Shown piece by piece: positions 17,210 to 26,396 of a stretch of DNA of 64,000 nt. Every line of letters begins with the position of its first letter. The stretch's first letter is position 1. Position numbers and translations under genes: made by a program. Location: positions 1 through 64,000 of the forward strand of contig NZ_JAFCMB010000018.1 in assembly GCF_018130145.1 (NCBI RefSeq), in the 5' to 3' direction. The notes under the pieces were generated by a model. That model did not search any database. It was not told the origin of the DNA and saw nothing but the letters and a program-made list of their open reading frames with translations. Source of the DNA: Bradyrhizobium sp. AUGA SZCCT0176 (GTDB taxonomy: Bacteria; Pseudomonadota; Alphaproteobacteria; Rhizobiales; Xanthobacteraceae).

Positions 17210-18004
17210 ATGAATCCCCCAGTCAGTTCGCCTGCCATCAAGGTCGTGAGATCAGTTCGCGAGCAGGTCAGTGCGGAGGAATGGCAGGCACGAGTGGATC
17301 TGGCGGCCTGCTACCGCCTCACGGCGCTGTATGGCATGACCGAAATGATCGCCAATCATATCTCCTGCCGGGTGCCGGGAACGACAGATCAGTTCCTGAT
17401 CAATCCTTACGGGATGCTCTACGAAGAGATAGACGCATCGTGCCTGATCAAGGTCGACGTCGACGGCAACACGCTGCTCAATGCGACCGACTACAACGTC
17501 AATCTCGCCGGCTTCGTCATTCACAGCGCCATTCACATGGCCAAGCACGACATGGATTGCGTCGCGCATACGCACACGCCGGCCGGCATGGCGGTCTCGG
17601 CGATGGAATGCGGGCTGCTTCCGCTGGCCCAGACCTCGATGCGGTTCCTGCATGTCGCTTACCACGATTTTGAAGGCATCGCCGACGACGTCGACGAGCG
17701 TGCGCGGCTGGTCAGGGACCTTGGCGACCACGAAGCCATGATCCTGCGCAACCACGGGCTGCTCGTCGTCGGTAGAACCGTGCCATCGGCGTTCAACGTG
17801 CTGTGGCGCCTGGAACGCGCCTGCCAAGTGCAGATCATGGCACTGTCCTGCAACACCAAATTGACTTACCCGCCCCAAAGCATTCTCGAAGCGACCTACG
17901 ACAAGATGCGGCCGCGGGTTGACCGGCCGGCCCGAAATGGCGACCTCGCCTGGCCCGCTTATCTACGTAAACTCGATCGCATCGATCCGTCCTATCGGAA
18001 TTGA
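17210..18004 (+). CDS. Class II aldolase/adducin-family protein
   Basis: 264 residues. The metal-binding His residues appear in AHTHTPAGMAVSAMECG (residues 119-135) and RNHGLLVVGRT (about 182). Such proteins are Zn-dependent aldolases or decarboxylases of sugar-phosphate-like or hydroxy acids; many rhizobial members have no assigned substrate. The ATG follows GGAGAAACGCC. It is monocistronic: divergent from the GST gene and 124 bases before the GAF-like gene. Confidence 0.85.
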   Translation: MNPPVSSPAIKVVRSVREQVSAEEWQARVDLAACYRLTALYGMTEMIANHISCRVPGTTDQFLINPYGMLYEEIDASCLIKVDVDGNTLLNATDYNVNLAGFVIHSAIHMAKHDMDCVAHTHTPAGMAVSAMECGLLPLAQTSMRFLHVAYHDFEGIADDVDERARLVRDLGDHEAMILRNHGLLVVGRTVPSAFNVLWRLERACQVQIMALSCNTKLTYPPQSILEATYDKMRPRVDRPARNGDLAWPAYLRKLDRIDPSYRN

Positions 18005-18128
18005 GGTTCCGTCCTGCCCGTTGACGCACTTCGCACGAAGTTTGGGCGGCGCTTGCCTGTAATTTGATCGTACATACCGTCGCTAAATCGCGGATGCTGG
18101 TCGTCGATGAGGCGATAGGTGCGTCCCG

Positions 18129-19070
18129 ATGAAGACGTTCATTCGAGTGGTTGAACTGTGGGTACCGGACCGGACCCGCACGCGTCTGGAATTCGGCGGC
18201 AGTCTTTGCAGCGAGGAGTATTCGGAGTTCAAGGCGGTCAGCGAAAATGCGCTGTTTGCCTACGATGAAGGGTTGCCCGGCAAGGCCTGGGCCTCCGGCC
18301 ATCCGGTCATTCTCACCAAATTTGCCAACTCCTACTTCAAGCGCACCGACGAGGCGATCGAAGCCGGGTTGACCTGTGGCGTGGCGCTGCCGGTGTTCGC
18401 CGGCGAATTCCTGATGGCTGTCATGGTGCTGTTCTGCGGTGACGACGAGAAGCACGTCGGCGCCATCGAACTCTGGCACAATGATGCCGGCGTCAGCCAC
18501 GAAATGGGGCTTGTCGACGGCTATTACGGCACGGCCGACATGTTCGAGTTCAACTCGCGGCACACCAAGTTTCCGCGGGGCTTTGGCCTGCCCGGGCGGA
18601 CCTGGAAAGCCGGCATGCCGCTGATCATCAAGGACCTGCACAATTCCAAGCGCTTCCTGCGCTGGGAAGAAGCTTCCGAAATCGGCATCAATTGCGGTGT
18701 CGGCATTCCCTACACGACGTCACCTGAAAAAACCTGGGTGATGACGTTCCTGTCGGCGCAGGCGACCCCGATCGCCAAGCGTTTTGAAATCTGGGTGCCG
18801 AATCCATCGCGATCGGCACTGGTCTTTCATTCCGGTGATTGCAGCAGGAATACCGAGCTTGAATCGATTTACGCGTCAAAGAGCATCGGCAAAGGCGAAG
18901 GCAGCATCGGCGGTGCCTGGGCGACGGGCATGCCCGCGATCAACGAGCATCTGAAGGTCGATGAGTCAGTTGCGGCGCAGGCAGCACGCGCGGCCGGCAT
19001 GAATCAGATCGTCGTGCTGCCGGTGATCGAGAGCGCCCAGCTCAAGGCCGTGCTCGCCTGGTATCTCTGA
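18129..19070 (+). CDS. Protein of three tandem GAF-like domains
   Basis: 313 residues made of three diverged repeats of about 100 residues (about 7-103, 113-212, 221-313). Each begins with an ELW/EIW strand and contains the G-L/S-P/I-G-x-x-W-x-x-G-x-P core: GLPGKAWASGHPVI, GLPGRTWKAGMPLI and GSIGGAWATGMPAI. The first two also share a GxxCGVALP / GINCGVGIP segment. GAF domains bind small ligands or chromophores. There is no output domain, DNA-binding motif or membrane segment, so it may act as a stand-alone sensor or partner protein. Confidence 0.75.
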   Translation: MKTFIRVVELWVPDRTRTRLEFGGSLCSEEYSEFKAVSENALFAYDEGLPGKAWASGHPVILTKFANSYFKRTDEAIEAGLTCGVALPVFAGEFLMAVMVLFCGDDEKHVGAIELWHNDAGVSHEMGLVDGYYGTADMFEFNSRHTKFPRGFGLPGRTWKAGMPLIIKDLHNSKRFLRWEEASEIGINCGVGIPYTTSPEKTWVMTFLSAQATPIAKRFEIWVPNPSRSALVFHSGDCSRNTELESIYASKSIGKGEGSIGGAWATGMPAINEHLKVDESVAAQAARAAGMNQIVVLPVIESAQLKAVLAWYL

Positions 19071-19079
19071 ACGATCGGA

Positions 19080-20237
19080 TCAATGCGCCAGAGGCTGGCG
19101 CAAAACCCCAAAGAAGTCCCGCACCTCGCGCACAAACAGCTCAGGCTGCTCGAAGGCCGCGAAGTGACCGCCCTTCGGCAATTCGCGCCACTGCCGGATG
19201 TCGGTGTAGCTTCCTTCCATCCACCGCCGCACCGGTGTGACGATCTCCTTGGGAAATACGGCAACCCCGCTCGGGATCGTGACCTTGTGGGGCGTCCGGC
19301 GCTTCGGCCCAAAACTCTCCCAATAGAGACGCGCCGATGAGGCGGCGGTCGCGGTCACCCAATACAGCATGACATTGTCGAGCAGTTCGTCGCGGCCGAG
19401 AATATTCTCGGGGTGCCCGTCGCAATCGGTCCAGGCCCAGAATTTCTCGAGAATCCACGCCGCCTGGCCGCTCGGCGAATCCGTCAGCCCATAGCCCAGG
19501 GTTTGCGGCCGGGTCGCTTGCTGCTTGGAATAGCCGGAATCCCAGTCGGCATAGTATTTGATGCCCTGCAGCGCCCGCGCTTCCTCTGGCGTCGGCTGCC
19601 CGTCCACGTTGGGACGCGCCGACATCGCCAGCGTGATGTGAATGCCGGCGCAATGTTCGCCATCCTGCGCGCCCAGCGCGGTCGTCACCGCCGAGCCCCA
19701 GTCACCGCCTTGCGCGCCGTAACGCGCATAGCCAAGACGGTCCATCAGCACCGCCCAGGCGGCAGCAATGCGATCGACGCCCCAACCTGTCGTGGTGGGT
19801 TTGGCCGAAAAGCCGAAGCCGGGCAGCGACGGACAAACGACGTGAAAGGCGTCGGCGGCGTTGCCGCCGTATGCGGTCGGGTTGGTGAGCGGCTCGATCA
19901 CCTTGTGGAATTCGACGACTGAACCCGGCCAGCCATGGGTGATGATCAGCGGCATGGCCTGCGGATGCGGCGAGCGGACGTGCAGGAAGTGAATATCGAG
20001 GCCGTCGATTTCGGTCGTAAACTGCGTAAAGCGATTGAGGCGTGCCTCGCGGGCGCGCCAGTCATATTCGTCGGCCCAGTACCGGCAAATATCCTTGATC
20101 CATTTCAACGGCGCGCCCTGGCTCCAGTCGTCGACCAGTTCGGCATCCGGCCAGCGCGTGTTCCGCAACCGCGACTTCAGATCGTCGAGCACATCGTCGC
20201 CGACCGAGATGCGATAGGGTTTGATTTCAGCGCTCAT
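19080..20237 (-). CDS. Epoxide hydrolase, alpha/beta-hydrolase fold
   Basis: 385 residues. The N-terminal IKPYRISVGDDVLDDLKSRL and the WP..W..G.. part form the epoxide hydrolase N-domain; HGWPGS (oxyanion hole) is at residues 101-106 and GGDWGS carries the nucleophilic Asp near 178. The catalytic His is in KGGHFAAFE near the C-terminus. It converts epoxides to diols in the cytoplasm, and many such genes lie near xenobiotic degradation genes. It ends 9 bases after the convergent GAF-like gene. Confidence 0.9.
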   Translation of the reverse strand: MSAEIKPYRISVGDDVLDDLKSRLRNTRWPDAELVDDWSQGAPLKWIKDICRYWADEYDWRAREARLNRFTQFTTEIDGLDIHFLHVRSPHPQAMPLIITHGWPGSVVEFHKVIEPLTNPTAYGGNAADAFHVVCPSLPGFGFSAKPTTTGWGVDRIAAAWAVLMDRLGYARYGAQGGDWGSAVTTALGAQDGEHCAGIHITLAMSARPNVDGQPTPEEARALQGIKYYADWDSGYSKQQATRPQTLGYGLTDSPSGQAAWILEKFWAWTDCDGHPENILGRDELLDNVMLYWVTATAASSARLYWESFGPKRRTPHKVTIPSGVAVFPKEIVTPVRRWMEGSYTDIRQWRELPKGGHFAAFEQPELFVREVRDFFGVLRQPLAH

Positions 20238-20412
20238 GGGGAATTCTCACAATGCCGGATGGCAAGCTGCAATTGCATCCTGCCGACTTTATGTGCGTGA
20301 CATTACGCAGACGCGTCAGCTTGATGCAAATTGACGGGGTGGTCGAGACGTTCCGGAGTCCTGTTGCTGGATCCTCCCTTGACCTCGCGGCAGTTGTGCG
20401 GCGCCTGGCGCG

Positions 20413-21231
20413 TCAGGGCGCCAGCCGCTGCTTGAAGAACCCCAAAATCTCGTCGCGGGCTGCGATGGTCGGCTGACCGGTTTCGTCGATCAGGTGGGCG
20501 GTCACGACACTATGCGGCGTCGTGACGTAGCGCTCGAAGAACTCGGGAATATCGGTGTTCGCCGCGTTGTCGGGAAGCACCCGGCCGATGAAGCGGTCGC
20601 CAAGCGCCTCCTGATAGGCCGCAAAGCGCTGCGCCATGCAAAACTTGTCGCCCTCGAAGCGATAGGCCAGCACGGTCAGATCTTCCCGGTCGAGCCGTTC
20701 GCGGACGGCCTTGATTTCGTCCGGCGCGATTTCGATGCCTGCCGGATCGTTCAGCGGCAGTGACGGCTGGGACAGGACCGGCGCCAGCATCGATGGCTCC
20801 AGCATCATCGTCAGCGCGAAGTTTCCTGTAAAACACATCCCGATGGCGCCGACGCCGGGACCACCGCACTCCCCGTGCGCAAATCTCGCCAGCGACCGCA
20901 GCCACTTGGTCACCGGGCTTGATTCATTGGCAGCCAAGGCACGAAACTCGGCGCTCACGCAGGCGCGTTGAAAGACGGCGGTGCCCTCTTCCACATTGGG
21001 AACAGCGCCATCGCGGCCGAACAGCGAAGGCATGTAGACCGTGAACCCGGCGTCGCGCACCCAGCGGGCGAAACGCGCGACATAGGGGCTGATGCCGGGC
21101 ATCTCGGTCATCACGATGACCGCAGGTCCACTGCCTGCGACATGCACCGCCTTGCTGACGCCGTCGAGCGCAATCTCGCGGCGCGTGAAATCCTCGAGCG
21201 GGTCATCGTGCTTCATGGATCGTTTTGGCAT
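20413..21231 (-). CDS. Dienelactone-hydrolase-family protein
   Basis: 272 residues with an alpha/beta-hydrolase core. GAIGMCFTGNFAL (about residue 133) has Cys in the nucleophile elbow, the mark of the dienelactone hydrolase family. Members hydrolyse lactones or small esters in aromatic ring degradation. GGGGAGTG precedes the start at 21231; a second in-frame ATG lies five codons downstream. Its promoter faces that of the GlxA/AraC regulator across 136 bases, so that regulator probably controls it. Confidence 0.8.
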   Translation of the reverse strand: MPKRSMKHDDPLEDFTRREIALDGVSKAVHVAGSGPAVIVMTEMPGISPYVARFARWVRDAGFTVYMPSLFGRDGAVPNVEEGTAVFQRACVSAEFRALAANESSPVTKWLRSLARFAHGECGGPGVGAIGMCFTGNFALTMMLEPSMLAPVLSQPSLPLNDPAGIEIAPDEIKAVRERLDREDLTVLAYRFEGDKFCMAQRFAAYQEALGDRFIGRVLPDNAANTDIPEFFERYVTTPHSVVTAHLIDETGQPTIAARDEILGFFKQRLAP

Positions 21232-21333
21232 CTGGCGTCACTCCCCGCGCGCGCAACGATCGGCGCCTCCGGAATTAGCGACGCCGCATCAGCCTTCGTG
21301 CCGATCATTGCGATTCCGCGCCGGATCGCATAG

Positions 21334-21347
21334 TGTCAAAAATGACA
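21334..21347. promoter_or_regulatory. Candidate operator of the GlxA/AraC regulator
   Basis: TGTCA (21334-21338), AAAA, TGACA (21343-21347) is a perfect inverted repeat in the divergent gap, 21 bases before the regulator start. Position and symmetry suggest a binding site for the AraC protein next to it; this is inference. Confidence 0.45.
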
Positions 21348-21367
21348 TTGATCGGGGATTTTTGGAC

Positions 21368-22306
21368 ATGACCAGGGTGACGGTCATTGAAATCGAGGGC
21401 TGCCTGGCTTCCGGCGCCGCCATCACCCATGACGTGATGGCGACTGCCAACCAGATCAGCAAGACGGCCAAACGTACCTTACCGTTCGACGTCACGACGG
21501 TGCGCTTGGGCCCGCGCCGAAAACGAGAAAGGCTGCGTGGCGCCGACCTCGTCATTGTCCCGGGTCTTGGCCTTGGAGTTGCGTCAGCAGACGAACTCGA
21601 CGCGAAACTGAAGAGCCCGGCCTGCCGGCATGCTTACGACATGCTGATTCAATCGTTCGAAGCCGGCGCCGCGCTCGCCGCGGCGTGCGCAAGTACTTTC
21701 CTGCTCGCGGAAACCGGATTGCTGGACGGCCGGCGGGCGACCACGACATGGTGGCTCGGCCCGCTGTTCCGCGAGCGCTATCCGATGGTCGAACTGGCGA
21801 GCGACCGGATTGTCGTGCCCGATTGGCCAATTGCGACCGGCGGCGCGGCGATGGCGCAGATGGACTTGATGCTGGCGATTGTGGGCAAGTTTGCCGGACC
21901 GAAGCTGGCCAACGCCTGCGCCAATTATCTGCTGCTGGATGAACGGCGCTCCCAGGTGCCGTTCATGGCGATCAATTATCTGGCGAGCCAGGACCCGAAA
22001 ATCGCAAAGGCGGAAAAATGGGTGCGGGAAAATATCGCGCGCGATTTTGCGATGGAGGAACTCGCCGAGGCCGTCGCGCTCGCGCCGCGCACATTTGCCC
22101 GGCGCATCGCGGCGACCTGCGGCGTCTCGCCTATTCAGTTCGTTCAACGCATCCGGCTTGAGACCGCCAGATACCTGCTTGAGACCACGCGCCTGTCGGT
22201 CGATCAAATTTCCCGGCAAGTGGGTTACGCGGAGCCCTCTACCCTTCGCCGCCTGATCCGGCGCGATACCAAACATTCCCCCGCGCATTTCCGGCCTGCG
22301 GCCTGA
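21368..22306 (+). CDS. GlxA-type AraC-family transcriptional regulator
   Basis: 312 residues from ATG 21368 (GGGGA ahead); a longer open frame upstream would run across the operator and is rejected. Residues 1-190 form a DJ-1/PfpI-like domain (LVIVPGLGLG, ACASTFLLAETGLLDGRRATT), and residues about 215-312 hold the two AraC helix-turn-helices (AEAVALAPRTFARRIAATCG, then ISRQVGYAEPSTLRRLIRR). It probably regulates the divergent dienelactone-hydrolase-like gene in response to an unknown small molecule. Confidence 0.88.
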   Translation: MTRVTVIEIEGCLASGAAITHDVMATANQISKTAKRTLPFDVTTVRLGPRRKRERLRGADLVIVPGLGLGVASADELDAKLKSPACRHAYDMLIQSFEAGAALAAACASTFLLAETGLLDGRRATTTWWLGPLFRERYPMVELASDRIVVPDWPIATGGAAMAQMDLMLAIVGKFAGPKLANACANYLLLDERRSQVPFMAINYLASQDPKIAKAEKWVRENIARDFAMEELAEAVALAPRTFARRIAATCGVSPIQFVQRIRLETARYLLETTRLSVDQISRQVGYAEPSTLRRLIRRDTKHSPAHFRPAA

Positions 22307-22307
22307 A

Positions 22308-23786
22308 TCATCGCCCGCGGAGATTCCTTGCGATCGTCTTGCCGATAAGTTCGGCACCGGCATCGATTTCGGTTTCATTCCAGGCGGCGAATCCAAGAAA
22401 CAGCCCGTGCTCGGCGGTCTTGCCGGTAAAGTGACGGGAAAGCGGCCGTGCCGTGACTCCAATCCTCGCCAGATCGGCCACGAGACGGCAGTCATCCGAT
22501 CCCGGTTCCAGCCGGGCGAGAAGCTGCATGCCGCCGGCCGGCGGCGTGATCGCGAGCTTGCTTCCGGCCGCTGAAGCCAGCGCATGCGTCAGGTGGTCAC
22601 GGCGGCCGCGATAGATGCGGGTCATCCGGCGAATATGGGCTGCGAAATCGCCGTCGCCGATAAACTCCGCCAGCGCGAGCTGCATCGCACCCATCACCAT
22701 TTGGCCGGTATGCCGCTGCATCCTCTCGAATGTTTCAACGAGGCCGTCGGGCACGATCGCGTAGCCCACGCGGATATCCGGCAACATCGGTTTCGAGAAG
22801 GTCCCGACATAGAAGACGTTGCTGGCCGTATCGATGCCCTGCAACGCGACCACCGGCCGGCCGTCGAAATGAAACTCGCTGTCGTAGTCGTCCTCGATGA
22901 TCGCCGCGCCCGCTTCCGCGGCGAATGCCAACAGTTCCTGCCGCCGCTTGATCGGCATCAGCCTGCCCGTCGGGTATTGATGCGAGGGTGTGCAGAAAAT
23001 CAGCCGCGGACGATCGGTCCGCCCCGCCAGCCGCAACCCGCTCCGATCCAGCGTCATTCCCTTGACCCGTGCACCGGTCGCCTCAAGCGCCACGCGCGCG
23101 CCGCCATATCCCGGGCTTTCGATCCACGCCAGATCGCCCTCATTGAGTATGACCCGCGATATCAATTCGATGGCCGCCTGGGCCGACGATGTAATGATCA
23201 GCCTTCGCGCGTCGGCCTTGACGCCGCGATGCTCCACGAGATGGCTGAGCAACGCCGATCGAAGAGCCGGATGGTTGGCCCTGATTCCCGCCGCATGCCT
23301 GCTGCGGGCCGCACGACGCAGACAGCGCGCCCACACCTCGTGTGGAAACTCGCGGGCATCGGCGAGCCCCGGAGCAAATGGCCGCGGACTCCCTCCTTCG
23401 TTCGTGAAGTGCCAGTCCGACCGGCTGACCTGCCTCGCCCAACGGGAGACCCGCATGAAGCCGGAACGTTCATGATCCGGAGATTGATCACCGGAGACCA
23501 GCTGCATCTTCTCGACCGCCGCGACCACCGGCCGGCGTCCGCGTGCGACGACGATGTAACCTTCCACCGCCAGCTGATCGATGACAGTTGAGACCGTGTT
23601 TCGCGAGACCCCGAAATCTTCCGCCAGCCCCCGGCTGGACGGCAGCCGGTATCCCCGCGGCAAGGCGCCCGACAGGATTGCGGTGCGCAGGCGATCGTAG
23701 ATCTGGCGCGCCAGGCGCCCGCCATCCTGCGGCACGAACCTCAGATCGATCGTTCCGGAGAGGAGATTGGACAAAACTGGCTCCAT
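22308..23786 (-). CDS. MocR/PdxR-type regulator, GntR helix-turn-helix fused to an aminotransferase-like domain
   Basis: 492 residues from ATG 23786. Residues about 15-85 are a GntR winged helix (LPSSRGLAEDFGVSRNTV); the remainder is a fold-type I PLP domain with YDSEFHFDG and the PLP Lys in GTFSKPMLPDIRVGY. MocR proteins bind PLP or PLP-amino acid adducts and activate a neighbouring gene. The target here is most likely the divergent EamA exporter 76 bases away. A start at 23817 (10 more codons) is possible. Confidence 0.88.
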   Translation of the reverse strand: MEPVLSNLLSGTIDLRFVPQDGGRLARQIYDRLRTAILSGALPRGYRLPSSRGLAEDFGVSRNTVSTVIDQLAVEGYIVVARGRRPVVAAVEKMQLVSGDQSPDHERSGFMRVSRWARQVSRSDWHFTNEGGSPRPFAPGLADAREFPHEVWARCLRRAARSRHAAGIRANHPALRSALLSHLVEHRGVKADARRLIITSSAQAAIELISRVILNEGDLAWIESPGYGGARVALEATGARVKGMTLDRSGLRLAGRTDRPRLIFCTPSHQYPTGRLMPIKRRQELLAFAAEAGAAIIEDDYDSEFHFDGRPVVALQGIDTASNVFYVGTFSKPMLPDIRVGYAIVPDGLVETFERMQRHTGQMVMGAMQLALAEFIGDGDFAAHIRRMTRIYRGRRDHLTHALASAAGSKLAITPPAGGMQLLARLEPGSDDCRLVADLARIGVTARPLSRHFTGKTAEHGLFLGFAAWNETEIDAGAELIGKTIARNLRGR

Positions 23787-23862
23787 GATTTTTATGAAAA
23801 TGGACCTATCAATCATGCCAGTCAAGGTTATGGTTTGTGCAGCCCAGCCTATAGGGATCATC

Positions 23863-24795
23863 ATGCAGACCCATCTGTCGCGCCGCGGCGCATTCCTGCT
23901 GTTCGCGGTGATCGTGATCGCCTGGGGCCTGAACTGGACGATTACCAAGACCCTCGTCCAAAGCGTCACGCCGCTATGGACGACGGCATTCCGTTCCGGC
24001 ATCGCCACGGTGGCGCTGGCCGCGCTTCTTTTCGCACGCGGCGAGATGATCGTGCCGCGCCGCGGCGACCTGCCGGTGGTGTTCGTCACGTCGATATTCC
24101 ATCTGGTGGCGTTTTCGGCGCTGGTCGCCTACGGCCTGCAGTTCGCCGCCGTCGGCCGTTCGATCGTCCTCGGCTACACGACGCCGCTCTGGGTCATGCC
24201 GGCCGCCTGGCTGTTTCTGGGTGAGCGAATGACACCATCACGCTCGCTGGGAATGGCGCTTGGTCTGGCTGGCCTTACCGTCATGTTCAATCCGCTTGCC
24301 TTCAATTGGGCCGACGTCAACACGCTGGCCGGAAGCGGCGCCATATTGCTGGCCGCCCTGTGTTGGGCAGTCAGCATTGTGTATGTGCGCGCCCATCGCT
24401 GGATATCAACGCCGTTTCAGCTCGTCTTCTGGCAGATGCTGCTGGCCACGGTGGTGGTCTCCGTGTTGGCGCTTCTCAAGGACGGCGTGCCGCATCCGAC
24501 ATGGAGTGCTCAGCTGGTTGGGCTGTTTCTGTTCAGCGGAATCATCGGAACCGCACTGGCCAATTGGGCAATGTCGACTGCCAATCGCAGCTTGCCCGCC
24601 GTCGTCACATCGCTCGGGCTGCTCGCGACACCCGTCGTCGGGGTCGCAAGTTCAGCGATCATTCTTGGTGAAGTGGTCACGGCCGACCTGGTGGTCGCGA
24701 TGCTTCTGATCCTGGGAGGCATCGCAATCGGAACGATCCCCCGCAGGGAAAAGGCTCCGGCGCAAAAGCACGCACCCCTAGTCGTGGAGTCGTAG
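23863..24795 (+). CDS. EamA/DMT-family transporter
   Basis: 310 residues with about ten hydrophobic helices in two EamA halves (AWGLNWTITKTLVQSVTP in the first; GTALANWAMSTANRSLPAVV in the second). It is an inner-membrane exporter, usually of amino acids or related metabolites. AGGGATC precedes ATG 23863. The divergent MocR gene suggests control by that PLP-dependent regulator. Its 3' end overlaps the end of the small convergent gene at 24778-25014 by 18 bases. Confidence 0.88.
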   Translation: MQTHLSRRGAFLLFAVIVIAWGLNWTITKTLVQSVTPLWTTAFRSGIATVALAALLFARGEMIVPRRGDLPVVFVTSIFHLVAFSALVAYGLQFAAVGRSIVLGYTTPLWVMPAAWLFLGERMTPSRSLGMALGLAGLTVMFNPLAFNWADVNTLAGSGAILLAALCWAVSIVYVRAHRWISTPFQLVFWQMLLATVVVSVLALLKDGVPHPTWSAQLVGLFLFSGIIGTALANWAMSTANRSLPAVVTSLGLLATPVVGVASSAIILGEVVTADLVVAMLLILGGIAIGTIPRREKAPAQKHAPLVVES

Positions 24796-25014
24796 ATCCC
24801 GCCATTCGGGCGGCAAGGCCGCGCGAACACATTCGGCCGGCGCAACTACACTGACGGGGCGAGCCGCCTGAGCGATTGCACTGGACCCATTCCGGGGCAA
24901 ACGTTCGGCGGCAGTTGCGATGACAAGCAACGCCAGTATGGCGGCAACACCGCCCAGCGCTGGATTGAGCCACGCCAGCAGATCATTCAACCGAACGAGC
25001 CAATATGGAGCCAT
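24778..25014 (-). CDS. Small membrane protein, unknown
   Basis: 78 residues. Residues 17-36 (NPALGGVAAILALLVIATAA) form one good transmembrane helix, preceded by a short N-terminus and followed by a polar tail. No family recognised. No clear ribosome binding site and an 18-base convergent overlap with the EamA gene lower confidence. The rest of the 420-base gap up to the Bug-family gene holds only an overlapping frame I do not accept. Confidence 0.45.
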   Translation of the reverse strand: MAPYWLVRLNDLLAWLNPALGGVAAILALLVIATAAERLPRNGSSAIAQAARPVSVVAPAECVRAALPPEWRDLRLHD

Positions 25015-25215
25015 GTTCGTCAGCCAGACAATTGTGAATCGACGATGTCATCGTCGTCCCGCGCCATCGCGAATGCAATCTGGGAAGTCCGAACCGTGCC
25101 TTCGGCGAGTTCGAAGGCTGTTGGCAATACGGTGCAGGACAACGCATGGTTGACATTCATGCTGATCCTGTAATTCTCCATCAGCGACCAATAAGATCTT
25201 GCGAAAGCACGACTG

Positions 25216-26214
25216 ATGCCAGGGATGAGGAAACGCAGCATGGGGCCATTCAGTCGTCGCGCTATTCTTGTCGCCTTCAGCGCCTTCCTGTTCGGCGGCA
25301 CCGCCACGGCGCAGGATTATCCATCCCGCCCCGTCAAGATCGTCGTACCGTTTCCAGCCGGCGGCTCCAACGACATCATCGCCCGCATCCTGGCGCAAAA
25401 ACTTGGCGAGAGGACCGGCCAGACATTCCTGATCGAAAATCGCGCCGGCGCCGGCGGAAATATCGGCGCGGATGCGGTCGCGACTTCGGAGCCGGACGGT
25501 CACACGCTGCTGCTGACGGCGCCGCCGCCGCTTACGATCAACGCAGCGCTCTACAAGAACCTGCCTTACGATCCGGCAAAGGCGTTCGCTCCGGTGGCGC
25601 TGGTCGCCTCGGTACCGATCGTGCTTGCGGTGCATCCGTCGGTCGAAGCCAGCAACGTCAGGGAACTCATCGCGCTCGCCAAGGCAAAACCGGGCACCAT
25701 CAACTTCGGATCGTCGGGCAACGGCTCGACCAATCATCTCGCGGGCGAATTGCTGAAGAGCATGACCGGCATCAATATCGTTCACCTTCCTTACAGGGGC
25801 GCAGCACCCGCCATGAACGATCTGATCGCGGGGCATATTCCAATGATGTTCGACAACATCCCGGCCGTGCTGCCGCAGGTTCAGGCCAAGACCATCAAGG
25901 CGATTGCCGTGGCCGGCGCCAAACGCGCGAGCGCCCTCCCCGATGTGCCCACGGTCGCAGAATCCGGCGTGCCCGGCTTCGAAGCCTCCGCATGGTTCGC
26001 CCTGGTGGCGCCGGCGAAAACGCCAGCGCCGGTGCTTGCAAAACTGGGGAGCGAGGTTGACGCGATCCTGAAAATGCCTGACGTGCAGAAGCGGTTCACC
26101 GAACTCGGCGCCGAGCCCGGCAACATTTCCGGTACTGCTTTCGCACAATTCCTCAGCGAGGAAACCGCGAAATGGACGAAGATCATCCAGTCGTCCGGCG
26201 CGACGGTGAACTAG
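25216..26214 (+). CDS. Tripartite tricarboxylate transporter substrate-binding protein (Bug/TctC family)
   Basis: 332 residues: signal peptide (RRAILVAFSAFLFGGTATAQ), then YPSRPVKIVVPFPAGGSNDI and the conserved ENRAGAGGNIGADAVA, which are diagnostic of periplasmic Bug proteins. They bind carboxylates or amides. No TctA/TctB membrane genes are near, so it is an orphan, as is common for Bug proteins. A second ATG three codons downstream (25225) has CAGGG close before it and may be the true start. Confidence 0.9.
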   Translation: MPGMRKRSMGPFSRRAILVAFSAFLFGGTATAQDYPSRPVKIVVPFPAGGSNDIIARILAQKLGERTGQTFLIENRAGAGGNIGADAVATSEPDGHTLLLTAPPPLTINAALYKNLPYDPAKAFAPVALVASVPIVLAVHPSVEASNVRELIALAKAKPGTINFGSSGNGSTNHLAGELLKSMTGINIVHLPYRGAAPAMNDLIAGHIPMMFDNIPAVLPQVQAKTIKAIAVAGAKRASALPDVPTVAESGVPGFEASAWFALVAPAKTPAPVLAKLGSEVDAILKMPDVQKRFTELGAEPGNISGTAFAQFLSEETAKWTKIIQSSGATVN

Positions 26215-26396
26215 GGCGTGAACCCATAGATTTCGGTGATGTCCGCTTTACTGCTAAAGCGACGTGGTGGCTGCAAGCGTGCGATGATCCTCGCCGGTAT
26301 CTCCAGGCAAGGAGAGCATCAAGGGAAGTTAACGTCGGGTCGGCAACGTCCGATCTTCCCCCGACAACGGACATCGAAGCAATCGGCAGAGGACAC

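Noticed and set aside
25020..25307. Reverse ORF of 95 codons upstream of the small membrane protein gene
   Set aside because: It overlaps the start of the Bug-family gene on the other strand, has no ribosome binding site and shows no recognisable features.
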